A DNA stretch of 64,000 nt from JAAZKV01 sp041659525 (GTDB lineage Archaea > Iainarchaeota > Iainarchaeia > Iainarchaeales > JAAZKV01), in the NCBI GenBank assembly GCA_041659525.1, contig JBAZYC010000001.1:372001-436000 (forward strand), written 5' to 3'. Shown here one piece after another: positions 1-7,674 of this stretch. A program made the position numbers and the translations under genes. Below the pieces are notes generated by a model. That model was not told the DNA's origin and searched no databases. It worked only from the letters and a program-made list of their open reading frames with translations. How positions within the stretch are numbered: position 1 is the stretch's first letter; the number at the start of each line of letters is the position of its first letter.

Positions 1-112
1 ATTGATTTAATTTCAACTCAGTTCTTTATCATAAAATTTCTTTTCTTTAATCATAAACCTCTTTTATCTAATCTAAACCCCTAATTTCTAATCTGGTTCG
101 TTCAAAGGAAAA

Positions 113-122
113 GGATTTAATA
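113..122 (+). promoter_or_regulatory. TATA-like promoter of the lipoprotein gene
   Basis: GGATTTAATA lies so that its centre is about 27 nt before the ATG at 146. That is the archaeal TATA-to-transcription-start distance, so the message is probably leaderless. This fits the absence of a Shine-Dalgarno sequence before that ATG. Confidence 0.45.
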
Positions 123-145
123 CCCAAAAACACTATATTTCTACT

Positions 146-661
146 ATGAATGGTAAAATCAGCGCACTGGTATTTGCAGTACTTGCATTAGCATTACTCT
201 CAATCTCTGGTTGTGTTACCCCAGTTGATGAGCAAAAGAACTTTGATGCTTTAGCAAAACTTCAAACCACTTATTTAGTAAAAACAGGTTTTTCTTCTAA
301 CCTTTCTACTATGAGCGATTACATTAATTTGCTTTCTGAATTAAAATCTAAAACTAGTGGTAGTGCTGGAAAAGTTATTGAAGCAGAACTATATTCAGCT
401 CAAACATTTTACTATTACAACAAAGCTCTTGTTGATTCCACTTCAATTGATTATCAAAAAATGAGTTGTTCTTCTACCGCAACTAAATCAACTATTTCCT
501 CAATTACTCTTGCAAATGATTACGCTACAAAAGCAACTACTGCATTAAGCGGTTTGTTTGAAAATGAAAAAGATAAATTAAGAGCAAATCAACTTGAAAC
601 AGTAAAAGGTTATGCTGAACAAATAACCCAAATACAAAAGTTCTTTGCAGATAAATGCTAA
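146..661 (+). CDS. Small secreted lipoprotein, unknown function
   Basis: This 171-residue protein starts with a hydrophobic signal (residues about 5-20) ending in ISGC, a lipobox with Cys23 as the likely lipidated residue. The mature part is polar, rich in Ser, Thr, Ala and Lys, and looks mostly helical. It has two more cysteines, one in the middle (MSCSS) and one as the final residue, which could form a disulfide outside the cell. No enzyme motif is visible and I do not recognise the family. It has no clear Shine-Dalgarno sequence, consistent with a leaderless transcript. The next gene starts about 50 nt downstream on the same strand but is functionally unrelated. Lipoprotein topology is fairly safe; its role is unknown. 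Confidence 0.7.
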   Translation: MNGKISALVFAVLALALLSISGCVTPVDEQKNFDALAKLQTTYLVKTGFSSNLSTMSDYINLLSELKSKTSGSAGKVIEAELYSAQTFYYYNKALVDSTSIDYQKMSCSSTATKSTISSITLANDYATKATTALSGLFENEKDKLRANQLETVKGYAEQITQIQKFFADKC

Positions 662-709
662 TTATTAAAAAAAACAAATAAAAAACTAAGTGTGGCTTTA
701 CTAATACTT

Positions 710-1375
710 ATGAAAGAAGAAAGTTTTGATAAAAACGAATTTCTCAAAAAAGGAGCTGAGGCGCAATTAGTTTTAGAACAAGCTCAAGACGGATTTGTGT
801 TATCAAAAAAAAGAATAATGAAGAATTATCGTAACCCTAAACTTGATCTTAAGATAAGAACTACTCGTACGCGCTCGGAAGCTAAAATTCTAAAAGAACT
901 TTGGAACAGTATGAACGTCCCTAAATTAATTAAGGTGGATGAAAAGAAAGCTGAAATATTAATGGAATTTATTCAGGGAAAACGATTGAAAGAAGTAATT
1001 GAAAAAAATCCCGCTCTTTGCACCCAAGCAGGAAAGCAAATAAAAAAACTCCACAATTTAGGAATAATTCACGGTGATTTAACTACTTCAAATATTATTT
1101 TTGTTGATCCAAAAGATAAAGAAATAAAAAAGAATAAAGATTTGCTTGAAAGAATTAAGAAAAAAGGTTCTTTGTTTTTCATTGACTTTGGACTTGGGTT
1201 TTATTCTAAAAAAGAAGAGGACAGGGCAACGGATTTAGTAGTTTTTAAGAAAACTTTTAACGCTACTCACTCAAAAATCAAGAACGGATGGACCCTTGTT
1301 CTAAAAGGATACGCCCCAAGTAAAGAGCTGACTGAAAGAATGAGCGCGATTGAGAAACGAGCAAGATATCACTAG
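710..1375 (+). CDS. bud32: KEOPS-associated protein kinase/ATPase Bud32
   Basis: Bud32 is the small atypical kinase (PRPK) of the KEOPS complex, which with Kae1 makes the t6A modification at position 37 of ANN-decoding tRNAs. The protein (221 residues from this ATG) has the short kinase layout of the family: KKGAEAQL (residues 13-20) as the glycine-poor nucleotide loop, HGDLTTSNIIF (121-131) as catalytic loop with Asp123 and Asn128, and IDFG (158-161) as metal-binding motif. Length is typical of stand-alone Bud32; it is not fused to Kae1. A GTG 18 nt upstream (692) is an alternative start; neither has a clear Shine-Dalgarno sequence, and the ATG gives the more usual N-terminus. Genes for Kae1 and the other KEOPS subunits are not in the window. 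Confidence 0.88.
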   Translation: MKEESFDKNEFLKKGAEAQLVLEQAQDGFVLSKKRIMKNYRNPKLDLKIRTTRTRSEAKILKELWNSMNVPKLIKVDEKKAEILMEFIQGKRLKEVIEKNPALCTQAGKQIKKLHNLGIIHGDLTTSNIIFVDPKDKEIKKNKDLLERIKKKGSLFFIDFGLGFYSKKEEDRATDLVVFKKTFNATHSKIKNGWTLVLKGYAPSKELTERMSAIEKRARYH

Positions 1376-1447
1376 TTGCTTTCGCATCACAATTGAATAT
1401 TGCATTAACTCCCTAATTTACTAATTTTCAAAACCTTTGGAGCAACC

Positions 1448-1456
1448 TTTATAAAC
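1448..1456 (+). promoter_or_regulatory. TATA box for the S15 transcript
   Basis: TTTATAAAC preceded by an AACC stretch matches an archaeal TATA box. A start site about 25 nt downstream would leave a leader of about 115 nt before the S15 gene, long for this genome. Confidence 0.4.
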
Positions 1457-1482
1457 ATTCTTTTTACTAAAATGATTATTAG

Positions 1483-1553
1483 TTGCAAATCAAAGGGTTT
1501 GCAAAGCATTGATTTTTTGGTTCTTTCCTACGCCGAAAGTAAAAGGTTTTCGG
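1483..1553 (+). promoter_or_regulatory. Two stem-loops in the S15 leader
   Basis: The predicted leader holds two hairpins. The first has a perfect 7-bp stem, TTGCAAA (1483-1489) with TTTGCAA (1498-1504), and an 8-nt loop. The second has a 6-bp stem, CCGAAA (1533-1538) with TTTCGG (1548-1553), and a 9-nt loop. Ribosomal protein leaders often bind the encoded protein; here that is only an inference from position and pairing. Confidence 0.4.
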
Positions 1554-1594
1554 GTTTGGACGGTTAAATTTGAAATAGTTATAGTGTGATTGTT

Positions 1595-2011
1595 ATGGCT
1601 AAAAAGAGTACTACAAAGGCAGAAAGTAAAGCAGGACTAAGTAGACAAGAACTTGAAGAACAGGTTGTTTCTCTTTCTAATGCTGGACATAGTCCAAGCA
1701 AAATTGGTTTAATTCTTAGAGACGAACACGATATTAAGAACTTTTCAGAAGAAACAGGCAAAACTATTCAACAAGTACTAAGAGAGAATGACTTAATTGG
1801 AGAAATCCCTGAAGACTTACTAAATTTAATTAGAAGAAGTGTTGTTTTATCAAACCACATGAATAAGAACAAGAAAGATTACTCAGCTAAAAGAGGATAC
1901 GAACTTACAGTTTCAAAAATAAGAAGACTAACTAAATATTACGCAAAGAAAAGTAAAATACCTGCTGGATGGCGTTATACTCCTGAAGAAGCAGCTTTGT
2001 TAGTAAAGTAA
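1595..2011 (+). CDS. rps15: Small ribosomal subunit protein uS15
   Basis: This is archaeal/eukaryotic-type S15, a protein of the 30S platform that binds 16S rRNA. The 138-residue product has the N-terminal extension typical of archaea (Ser/Lys rich), then GHSPSKIGLILRDEH (about residues 31-45), a hallmark of the family. The C-terminal part has the paired helices with KRGYELTVSKIRRLTKYYAK and ends WRYTPEEAALLVK. The ATG at 1595 is chosen because GTGAT lies 4 nt upstream; the GTG of that motif is itself in frame and could be mistaken for the start. A 34-residue peptide and S3Ae follow closely, so this is a ribosomal-protein operon. Confidence 0.96.
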   Translation: MAKKSTTKAESKAGLSRQELEEQVVSLSNAGHSPSKIGLILRDEHDIKNFSEETGKTIQQVLRENDLIGEIPEDLLNLIRRSVVLSNHMNKNKKDYSAKRGYELTVSKIRRLTKYYAKKSKIPAGWRYTPEEAALLVK

Positions 2012-2021
2012 TGTGAGGATT

Positions 2022-2126
2022 ATGAAGATTAAAGCCAAGCTTTTAGAGAACAAGAAAATTGTTTTCGAGGGCGAGGGAATTGAAGTTTTAGAAAAAATTG
2101 ATAAAATGTTAACACACGGTGAATGA
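2022..2126 (+). CDS. 34-residue peptide between S15 and S3Ae
   Basis: A short ORF starts 10 nt after the S15 stop and ends within the ribosome-binding region of S3Ae. It encodes MKIKAKLLENKKIVFEGEGI followed by EVLEKIDKMLTHGE. A GAGGAT element precedes its ATG. Its stop codon (TGA, 2124-2126) is 1 nt before the S3Ae ATG, so S3Ae could be translationally coupled to it. The composition (Lys/Glu rich, alternating strand then helix) looks coding. In other archaea the small KEOPS subunit Pcc1 gene often sits near these ribosomal genes, but this peptide is less than half the size of Pcc1 and I cannot claim homology. Confidence 0.5.
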   Translation: MKIKAKLLENKKIVFEGEGIEVLEKIDKMLTHGE

Positions 2127-2127
2127 G

Positions 2128-2727
2128 ATGGCTGAACAAACAAAAGCACAGAAAGCTAGTGCAGCAAGAAAGACAGTTGATAAATGGAAAAAGAAAAAGT
2201 GGTTCAACGTTTTATCTTCAAAAGTTTTTGATAAAAAGCCTTTAGGAGAAACACCTGGTGAAAAACCAAAGAACATAATGGGTAGAACTTTCAAATGTAC
2301 TCTTGATATTGTTACTGGTCAAAGAACTAAAAGAGATTATATGATGTCATTTAAAATTAACGATATCCAAGGACAAACAGCTTCAACTGTTATAAGCGAA
2401 TTTGTTGTAAACAAAGGAACTCTTGGAAGAACTATTAGACGAAGAAACTCAAAAGTTGCTCTTGTTAAAAGAATTCCTGTTGTTGGCGGAGAAGCAATGA
2501 CTACTATAGTAGTTGTTACTGACAGAAAAGCTACTAACGCACAAAAAACTGGTATTAGAGAAATGATTGAAACTCAAGTTAAAACTTTACACGGAAGAGA
2601 CTTTGAAGTATTAGTTCAAGAATTATTACTTGGAAGTTTTTCAAACGAGTTATACAAAATGGCTAGTAAAGTTTGCCCAATAAAGAAAGTAATAGTTTCA
2701 AAATCAACATTCTTTGAATCAAAATAA
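2128..2727 (+). CDS. rps3ae: Small ribosomal subunit protein eS1 (S3Ae)
   Basis: eS1 is an archaeal/eukaryotic protein of the 30S subunit near the mRNA exit site. The 199-residue product opens with a basic stretch (DKWKKKKWFNVLSSKVFDKK) followed by the family pattern GETPGEKPKNIMGRTF and the GQRTKRDYMMSFKI region. The start is taken as ATG 2128: GGTGA sits 5 nt before it, while an in-frame GTG (2119) overlaps that binding site. It closes the S15 operon; the DUF92 gene starts 12 nt later, so transcription may continue into the lipid genes. Confidence 0.95.
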   Translation: MAEQTKAQKASAARKTVDKWKKKKWFNVLSSKVFDKKPLGETPGEKPKNIMGRTFKCTLDIVTGQRTKRDYMMSFKINDIQGQTASTVISEFVVNKGTLGRTIRRRNSKVALVKRIPVVGGEAMTTIVVVTDRKATNAQKTGIREMIETQVKTLHGRDFEVLVQELLLGSFSNELYKMASKVCPIKKVIVSKSTFFESK

Positions 2728-2739
2728 GGGAATGATTTA

Positions 2740-3450
2740 ATGGCTCTAAACGATCCATTGGAACTAATTCTAATACTAATCTTTCTGGCAGCGTTTTCTA
2801 TATTTTCTTACAAAAAGAAACTACTTGACTTTGAAGGAATACTAATTGCTAATGCTGTAGGACTTGCAGCAATAACTTATGGACCAAATCCATTAGTAGA
2901 TTTTGGAATAGTTGTAGTATTTTTTATCCTCGGGGAAATTGCAAGTAATTTTCCAAGAAAGAAACATGAGAGAAGAAATATTTGGAACGTAATAGGAAAT
3001 TCTCTTCCTGCACTAATTGTTTTAGTTGGAATAATTTTCTTTCCCCAGTACTCTGTTTTAATTGAACTAGGTTTCTTTGGAGCAATAGCTGCTGCACTCG
3101 CAGACACATTATCTTCAGAAGTTGGATATTATTCAAAATCCACTCCTATAATGATTACTACTTTAAAGAAAGTCCCAAGAGGGACAGATGGAGGAGTAAC
3201 TCTTTTAGGAGAATTTGCTGCACTAATTGGAGGAGCAGTAATTGCTTTAGTTTATTTTTATATTTACAATAACCCAATAGCGGCGACATTTGTTTTGCTT
3301 GCTGGGTTAGTTGGATCTAATGTTGATTCAATCTTTGGAGCACTATTTGAAACAAAGAAACTAATGAACAACACCCACGTGAACATGATTGGTTCTGCTG
3401 CAGGTGCAATCTTTTGCTTAGTGTTAGGCTTATTAATTGGAATAAACTAA
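2740..3450 (+). CDS. DUF92 integral membrane protein (VTE6-like)
   Basis: This 236-residue polytopic membrane protein (about 6-7 hydrophobic segments) belongs to DUF92 by its two signature stretches: AAALADTLSSEVGYYSK (about residues 116-132) and PRGTDGGVTLLGE (about 146-158). The plant member VTE6 phosphorylates phytyl phosphate, so archaeal members are candidate prenyl-phosphate kinases; that activity is inferred, not shown. It lies directly before CDP-archaeol synthase and an archaeosortase, which supports a role in isoprenoid lipid recycling. An ATGATTTA element precedes the ATG. Confidence 0.85.
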   Translation: MALNDPLELILILIFLAAFSIFSYKKKLLDFEGILIANAVGLAAITYGPNPLVDFGIVVVFFILGEIASNFPRKKHERRNIWNVIGNSLPALIVLVGIIFFPQYSVLIELGFFGAIAAALADTLSSEVGYYSKSTPIMITTLKKVPRGTDGGVTLLGEFAALIGGAVIALVYFYIYNNPIAATFVLLAGLVGSNVDSIFGALFETKKLMNNTHVNMIGSAAGAIFCLVLGLLIGIN

Positions 3451-3503
3451 AATCTAATTAAATTAAAGATTGAGTTGAAAAGAGTCTAGCTCGAGTTGAT
3501 TAA

Positions 3504-4016
3504 ATGGGAATAATAGAAGCAATAATAGTAACTCTTCTTTATGTTGCTCCGCTTTACATTGCTAATTCTTCTCCAGTAATAGTTCACGGGAAAGTTCCTC
3601 TTGATTTAAACAAAAAAATTTTTGGCCAACCTATTTTTGGTAAAGGAAAAACTATGCTAGGAACTTTTGCAGGAATTATAGCAGGAACGGGTATTGGAAC
3701 AATTATTTTTTTATTATTTCCTTTTGTAGAAAACATTATCCCTAATTACTTACAACTTGCTTTCCTCCTTGCTTTTGGAGCAATAATAGGAGATTTAGCA
3801 AAGAGTTTTTTTAAAAGAAGATTTTCAATTAAGAGTGGGGAAAAGTGGGAACTTGCTGATCAATTAGATTTCATAGTGGGTGGATTGTTACTTAGTATGT
3901 TAATTAGAGTTCCCGAACTTTGGCTTGTAGCACTATTGCTTTTTGCAACTTTCTTCATCCACAAAGTAATGAATTGGCTAGCATTCAAATTAAAATTAAA
4001 GACCGTTCCTTGGTGA
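3504..4016 (+). CDS. carS: CDP-archaeol synthase
   Basis: CarS transfers CMP from CTP to 2,3-di-O-geranylgeranylglyceryl phosphate, making the CDP-activated precursor of archaeal polar lipids at the membrane. The 170-residue protein has about five membrane segments and the CTP-transferase motifs of the family: GQPIFGKGKTMLG (41-53), GDLAKSFFKRR (96-106) and DQLDFIVGG (119-127), with Asp97 and the DQLD aspartates as likely metal ligands. Size matches the family. Its TGA stop is inside the ribosome-binding sequence of the next gene (GGTGAATTAA then ATG), so it is tightly coupled to the archaeosortase gene. Confidence 0.92.
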   Translation: MGIIEAIIVTLLYVAPLYIANSSPVIVHGKVPLDLNKKIFGQPIFGKGKTMLGTFAGIIAGTGIGTIIFLLFPFVENIIPNYLQLAFLLAFGAIIGDLAKSFFKRRFSIKSGEKWELADQLDFIVGGLLLSMLIRVPELWLVALLLFATFFIHKVMNWLAFKLKLKTVPW

Positions 4017-4021
4017 ATTAA

Positions 4022-4597
4022 ATGACTAAAAATAAACTTAACAAAAATAAAAAAGCAAAAACAATTACTAAGAAAACTAATAAACTTCTTAGAAGTGGTT
4101 CTAACTCGACTAAAAAGGCTGCTAATAGAAAAAAAATGTTAGTATTTGCAATAAAATTCTTTGCAATATTTATAGTTCTGAATTTTTTAATTGAACTAGT
4201 TGACCTTTCTTTCTTAACAAACGCAATTACGCAAATCGCAGCAACTATTTTAGGGCTTGATTATTTACTAAATGTTGTTTATGTGAACAATGGATTGTTT
4301 ATTGTTTCAAATCTTTGCACTGGACTAGTTAGTGCTAGTATTTTGGCTGCAATTATCTTTTCACTTAACAAACCAGAACTATCAAAGAAAACTACTTTAT
4401 TTTTAGCAGGGTTGATAATATTACTAGCAGTAAACATCCCTAGAATAATTTTTGTTTTGTTTGTTGCAAAATATGGTTTTGATGCTGAGTTAGTTCACGA
4501 ACTTACTTGGTTTGTAATGAGTGGATTAGTACTATTGATTTGGTATTATGGTTCTAAAAGATTACTTAAACTAAAAGAAATTAGTGAACTACTTTAA
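4022..4597 (+). CDS. Archaeosortase/exosortase-family transpeptidase
   Basis: Archaeosortases are membrane cysteine transpeptidases that cut C-terminal sorting signals of surface proteins and attach them to membrane lipid. The 191-residue protein has a Lys-rich cytoplasmic head (1-38) and about five membrane helices. The catalytic triad pattern is present: SNLCTGLVS with Cys99, VNIPRIIF with Arg141, and ELVHELTW with His159. It is shorter than archaeosortase A and I cannot assign a subclass. It is translationally coupled to carS, which is fitting for an enzyme whose product is lipid-anchored. One candidate substrate in the window is the small secreted protein at 35258-35719. Confidence 0.82.
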   Translation: MTKNKLNKNKKAKTITKKTNKLLRSGSNSTKKAANRKKMLVFAIKFFAIFIVLNFLIELVDLSFLTNAITQIAATILGLDYLLNVVYVNNGLFIVSNLCTGLVSASILAAIIFSLNKPELSKKTTLFLAGLIILLAVNIPRIIFVLFVAKYGFDAELVHELTWFVMSGLVLLIWYYGSKRLLKLKEISELL

Positions 4598-4654
4598 TTA
4601 AAAAAAATAACTTTAATTTAGCAACTGCTTTCAAAGCAAATTGTCAAAAAAAGG

Positions 4655-4698
4655 ACTAGTTAACAAAGCATTTGCTCAATTTCATTGTTAAAACTAGT
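4655..4698. terminator. Stem-loop between convergent genes
   Basis: ACTAGTTAACAA (4655-4666) can pair with TTGTTAAAACTAGT (4685-4698), giving two 6-bp stems with a 2-nt bulge. It sits between the convergent archaeosortase and secD genes and probably works as a transcription stop or RNA-stabilising element for one or both. Confidence 0.4.
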
Positions 4699-4705
4699 GG
4701 CTTGT

Positions 4706-6337
4706 TTATTCTTTTCTATCGTGTTCTTCTTTTCCATTAACAATCATTTGAACTATCTTTGTGAATGCTGGTCTTGTAATAAATATTCCCACTAATGCAC
4801 CTACTATTGCAACTACTGCAAATCCGTAGAGTTTGTCTAGTCCCGGTAAGTTTCTTGAGAACAAAATAATTGGAAGCATTACTCCTATCATTGTGAATGC
4901 TGAAGTTGCGATGATGAATATAGCTGCTTTTGCTCTTTGGAGCATTGATTCGTGTGCTTCTTTTGATTTACCAAGTATCTCATCAGTAATAACTATTTCT
5001 GAGTCAACCCCAGTACCAATTGCAACAATTATTCCTGCGAACGCTGCTAAATCAATTGGTCTTTGAGTGAATGCTAAGAATCCTAGCATAATAAGTATTT
5101 CAGCCATTCCGGTTAAGAAAATTGGAATTACTAATTTTAGTACTCTGTATCTAAATACAATTACTCCAGCAACTGTTATTGCTGCTAAAATTCCCATTAA
5201 AAATACAGTTGATAAGAATGATTCACCAAGGGAAGGAGAGATTGTTTCTCTTGAAATACTTTTAACTGGAGTGGGTAAAGAACCTGATTCAAGTAAAATT
5301 GCAAGTTCTTCTAAATCCGCTCTTGCTTCTTTAACATCTTCTCTTTGACCAGATATTCTTAGTGTAGAAAATTCTTTTGCTTGTGCAAGTGTTGCAACAT
5401 CTTCGTTAGTAATTCCTTCAGTTAAACTAATTATTTGTCTAGCTCCAGTAGCTGTCCAAATCCAAGGAATACTTTCTCTTCCATTAACTCTAAGAACAGT
5501 AAATCCTAGTGCGTTTAAATCGTTAACAATAGTTTCGCTAACTCCAGGAGAAACAACTGCGTTCTTTGTTGAAAGCAAAGCTGTTTGTACTTTGTTATTG
5601 TCAAGTGCTGCGTTTGTATCAATTGTTAGTACAGTTAACATTGAGTCACTAATTAATTCATCAATACTTGTATCTTGTGGAATATTTTGAAATTTATTTC
5701 CTTCAAGTAGTAATTGATTATCTCTATCATATTCTTCAGTAGTAGTAACAATTAGTGCGTTTGGTCTATCTAAAAAGAAAATTGTTTTTTCACAATCATA
5801 ATTAGGAGTTCCGTTAGTAGAAAATCCAACTGCCGTGCATTGGTGGAAAGTTTTTTCCTTGAATCTCTTTACTGCTGCTTCGTTTAAGATAAATGGAAGA
5901 CTCCATTCATAAGCAGTTCCTGCTCTAAATACTCCAAAAGAAGTATCTCCTCTTAGAACTTTCTTTAATTCATCCCCAGTAAAAACAACTTCCCCGTTTA
6001 AAGTAGCTTCAAACTTTCCTTGTTGTCTTATTCTTGATTCAACTTTCTCAAGTTCCACTGGGTTTGTCTCAGATAATTGTACTACAATAAATTGGGTTCC
6101 CACAGGGTAAACTGTAGCGTCCTTTAGTCCTGAAGGATCTATTCTTTGAGAAATAATATTTGCAATTCTACTAATTTCTTCAGCCGAAACACTTTTTTGT
6201 AATTCTACTTGGTATAAAGTTCCGCCCTTAAAATCCATTCCTAATTTTATTCCATTAAACGCAATTAAACCAATTGCAAGTATAATTATTACTGCGAGGA
6301 AAGTAAATTGCCAGTGCTTGATTAAAGAGTTAGTCAT
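4706..6337 (-). CDS. secD: Protein-export membrane protein SecD
   Basis: SecD works with SecF to assist protein translocation through the Sec channel. The 543-residue protein has an N-terminal membrane helix followed by MDFKGGTLYQVEL, a large outer P1 domain, and a C-terminal RND-type bundle of helices containing GIIVAIGTGVDSEIVITDE. ATG 6337 is chosen because GTGAT precedes it by 4 nt; an in-frame GTG at 6346 is part of that site. It lies 31 nt after secF on the same strand, the usual archaeal secF-secD order. Its secreted clients in the window include the giant surface proteins. Confidence 0.93.
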   Translation of the reverse strand: MTNSLIKHWQFTFLAVIIILAIGLIAFNGIKLGMDFKGGTLYQVELQKSVSAEEISRIANIISQRIDPSGLKDATVYPVGTQFIVVQLSETNPVELEKVESRIRQQGKFEATLNGEVVFTGDELKKVLRGDTSFGVFRAGTAYEWSLPFILNEAAVKRFKEKTFHQCTAVGFSTNGTPNYDCEKTIFFLDRPNALIVTTTEEYDRDNQLLLEGNKFQNIPQDTSIDELISDSMLTVLTIDTNAALDNNKVQTALLSTKNAVVSPGVSETIVNDLNALGFTVLRVNGRESIPWIWTATGARQIISLTEGITNEDVATLAQAKEFSTLRISGQREDVKEARADLEELAILLESGSLPTPVKSISRETISPSLGESFLSTVFLMGILAAITVAGVIVFRYRVLKLVIPIFLTGMAEILIMLGFLAFTQRPIDLAAFAGIIVAIGTGVDSEIVITDEILGKSKEAHESMLQRAKAAIFIIATSAFTMIGVMLPIILFSRNLPGLDKLYGFAVVAIVGALVGIFITRPAFTKIVQMIVNGKEEHDRKE

Positions 6338-6368
6338 GGTTATCACATCAATTAAATATCAATTTAAC

Positions 6369-7424
6369 TTAAAACTTTTTATGCTCCTTCTCTTTTTTTT
6401 CAACCCACCATAATAATACTGGGGCATTCATTAACCAAGTTGCAATTATATCTCCAATTAATCCGAAGAACAAAATTACTGCTATTTGGTAAATAACTTC
6501 TATTTGGTAAAAGAAAGAAATAACTATCATTACTACTAGTGCTGCAAGAGCGGTACTAGTCATTGTTATTCCTGTTTTCATTGAAGAGGTTGCTCTTTCT
6601 CCAGGAGTCCCATCTTTTCCTTTTAGCATTCTTGAAGTAAGCATAATATCAGTATCAACCGAGTATCCAATTAACATTAACAAAGCTGGCAGAGTAGTTA
6701 GCGATAAAGGTATTTGTAAAAGTGCCATTCCTGCTAGTCCTGCTAATGCATCAAAAAGCATTGCTTGAATTATTGCTGCCGATGGAATGAATTGTCTAAA
6801 AGCAGCAAAAACAACGATAGTAATCATAATCATTCCAAGTATTGAAACAAAAACAGAGGAAGAAAAAGAAGAAGCACCAAGCGTTGGAGAAATTTCTCTT
6901 TTCTGGAATTCAACTTTAGCCCCTAATTGAAGTTTTTCAGTCAAAGTATCTTGTAATTTTTTTGAGAAAGCTTCTTTGTAATCAGCAAGTGCTTGTTGAG
7001 CAGCCATTAAAGCTGCTTTCGCATTAGCAAATTCTTGTGTTGGTTGATTTAATAATTTTAGAGCTTCGTTTGAAGCAGCGATTGAATCTTTTTCTACTTC
7101 TAAAGAATCACTTGCTTTGTTCAAAACATTTTCAACATTTGTCACTAAAGGATCTTTACTATATTGTATCCATGCCCCGTATCCTGTTGGGGAAGCAATT
7201 GTTGATACTTTTAATTCTTGTAGAGAAAAATTTTCTTTTAAAACAGAAACAAGCTGTGATTCAACTATAGGATTTTCTGATCGTATAATTAATACATTTC
7301 CTCCAGTTAAGTCAACTCCTGGTTGAATTCCTGGGAAAATTAAAACTAAAAATAACAAAGGAATAGCTAGGATTAATGGGATTATCATCATTTTTTTGTA
7401 TTTATCTTTGTAGAAATCCCACAT
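6369..7424 (-). CDS. secF: Protein-export membrane protein SecF
   Basis: SecF is the partner of SecD in the Sec accessory complex. The 351-residue product has an N-terminal membrane helix, then GVDLTGGNVLIIRS (the SecDF-type outer motif), a Gln/Ala/Lys-rich helical part of the outer domain, and five C-terminal membrane segments with MLIGYSVDTDIMLTSRML. The ATG at 7424 (MWDFYKDKYKK) is preferred; an upstream in-frame TTG at 7460 has no better signal. It is the first gene of a two-gene unit with secD. Confidence 0.92.
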   Translation of the reverse strand: MWDFYKDKYKKMMIIPLILAIPLLFLVLIFPGIQPGVDLTGGNVLIIRSENPIVESQLVSVLKENFSLQELKVSTIASPTGYGAWIQYSKDPLVTNVENVLNKASDSLEVEKDSIAASNEALKLLNQPTQEFANAKAALMAAQQALADYKEAFSKKLQDTLTEKLQLGAKVEFQKREISPTLGASSFSSSVFVSILGMIMITIVVFAAFRQFIPSAAIIQAMLFDALAGLAGMALLQIPLSLTTLPALLMLIGYSVDTDIMLTSRMLKGKDGTPGERATSSMKTGITMTSTALAALVVMIVISFFYQIEVIYQIAVILFFGLIGDIIATWLMNAPVLLWWVEKKEKEHKKF

Positions 7425-7674
7425 TAAAAAAACCTTCTTTTCTAATAAAAGTAAATTCAAAACAATTAAAAATAGTCCTTCTTCGCTTAAAAAAAATAAA
7501 TTTATCCCCCATTTGGTCCGTTTGTGCTTGCCCCGACTTGCCTTTGCTCACCTTAACCTACCAATAACCCTCACTTGCCCTCTCTTGAATTTTTTCCTTG
7601 CCAGAAGCAATTAAAAACCCCCCAATTCATAAATAAGTGAAGAGAAACAGCTAAAAAAGTGAAAAGGTGTTAGT

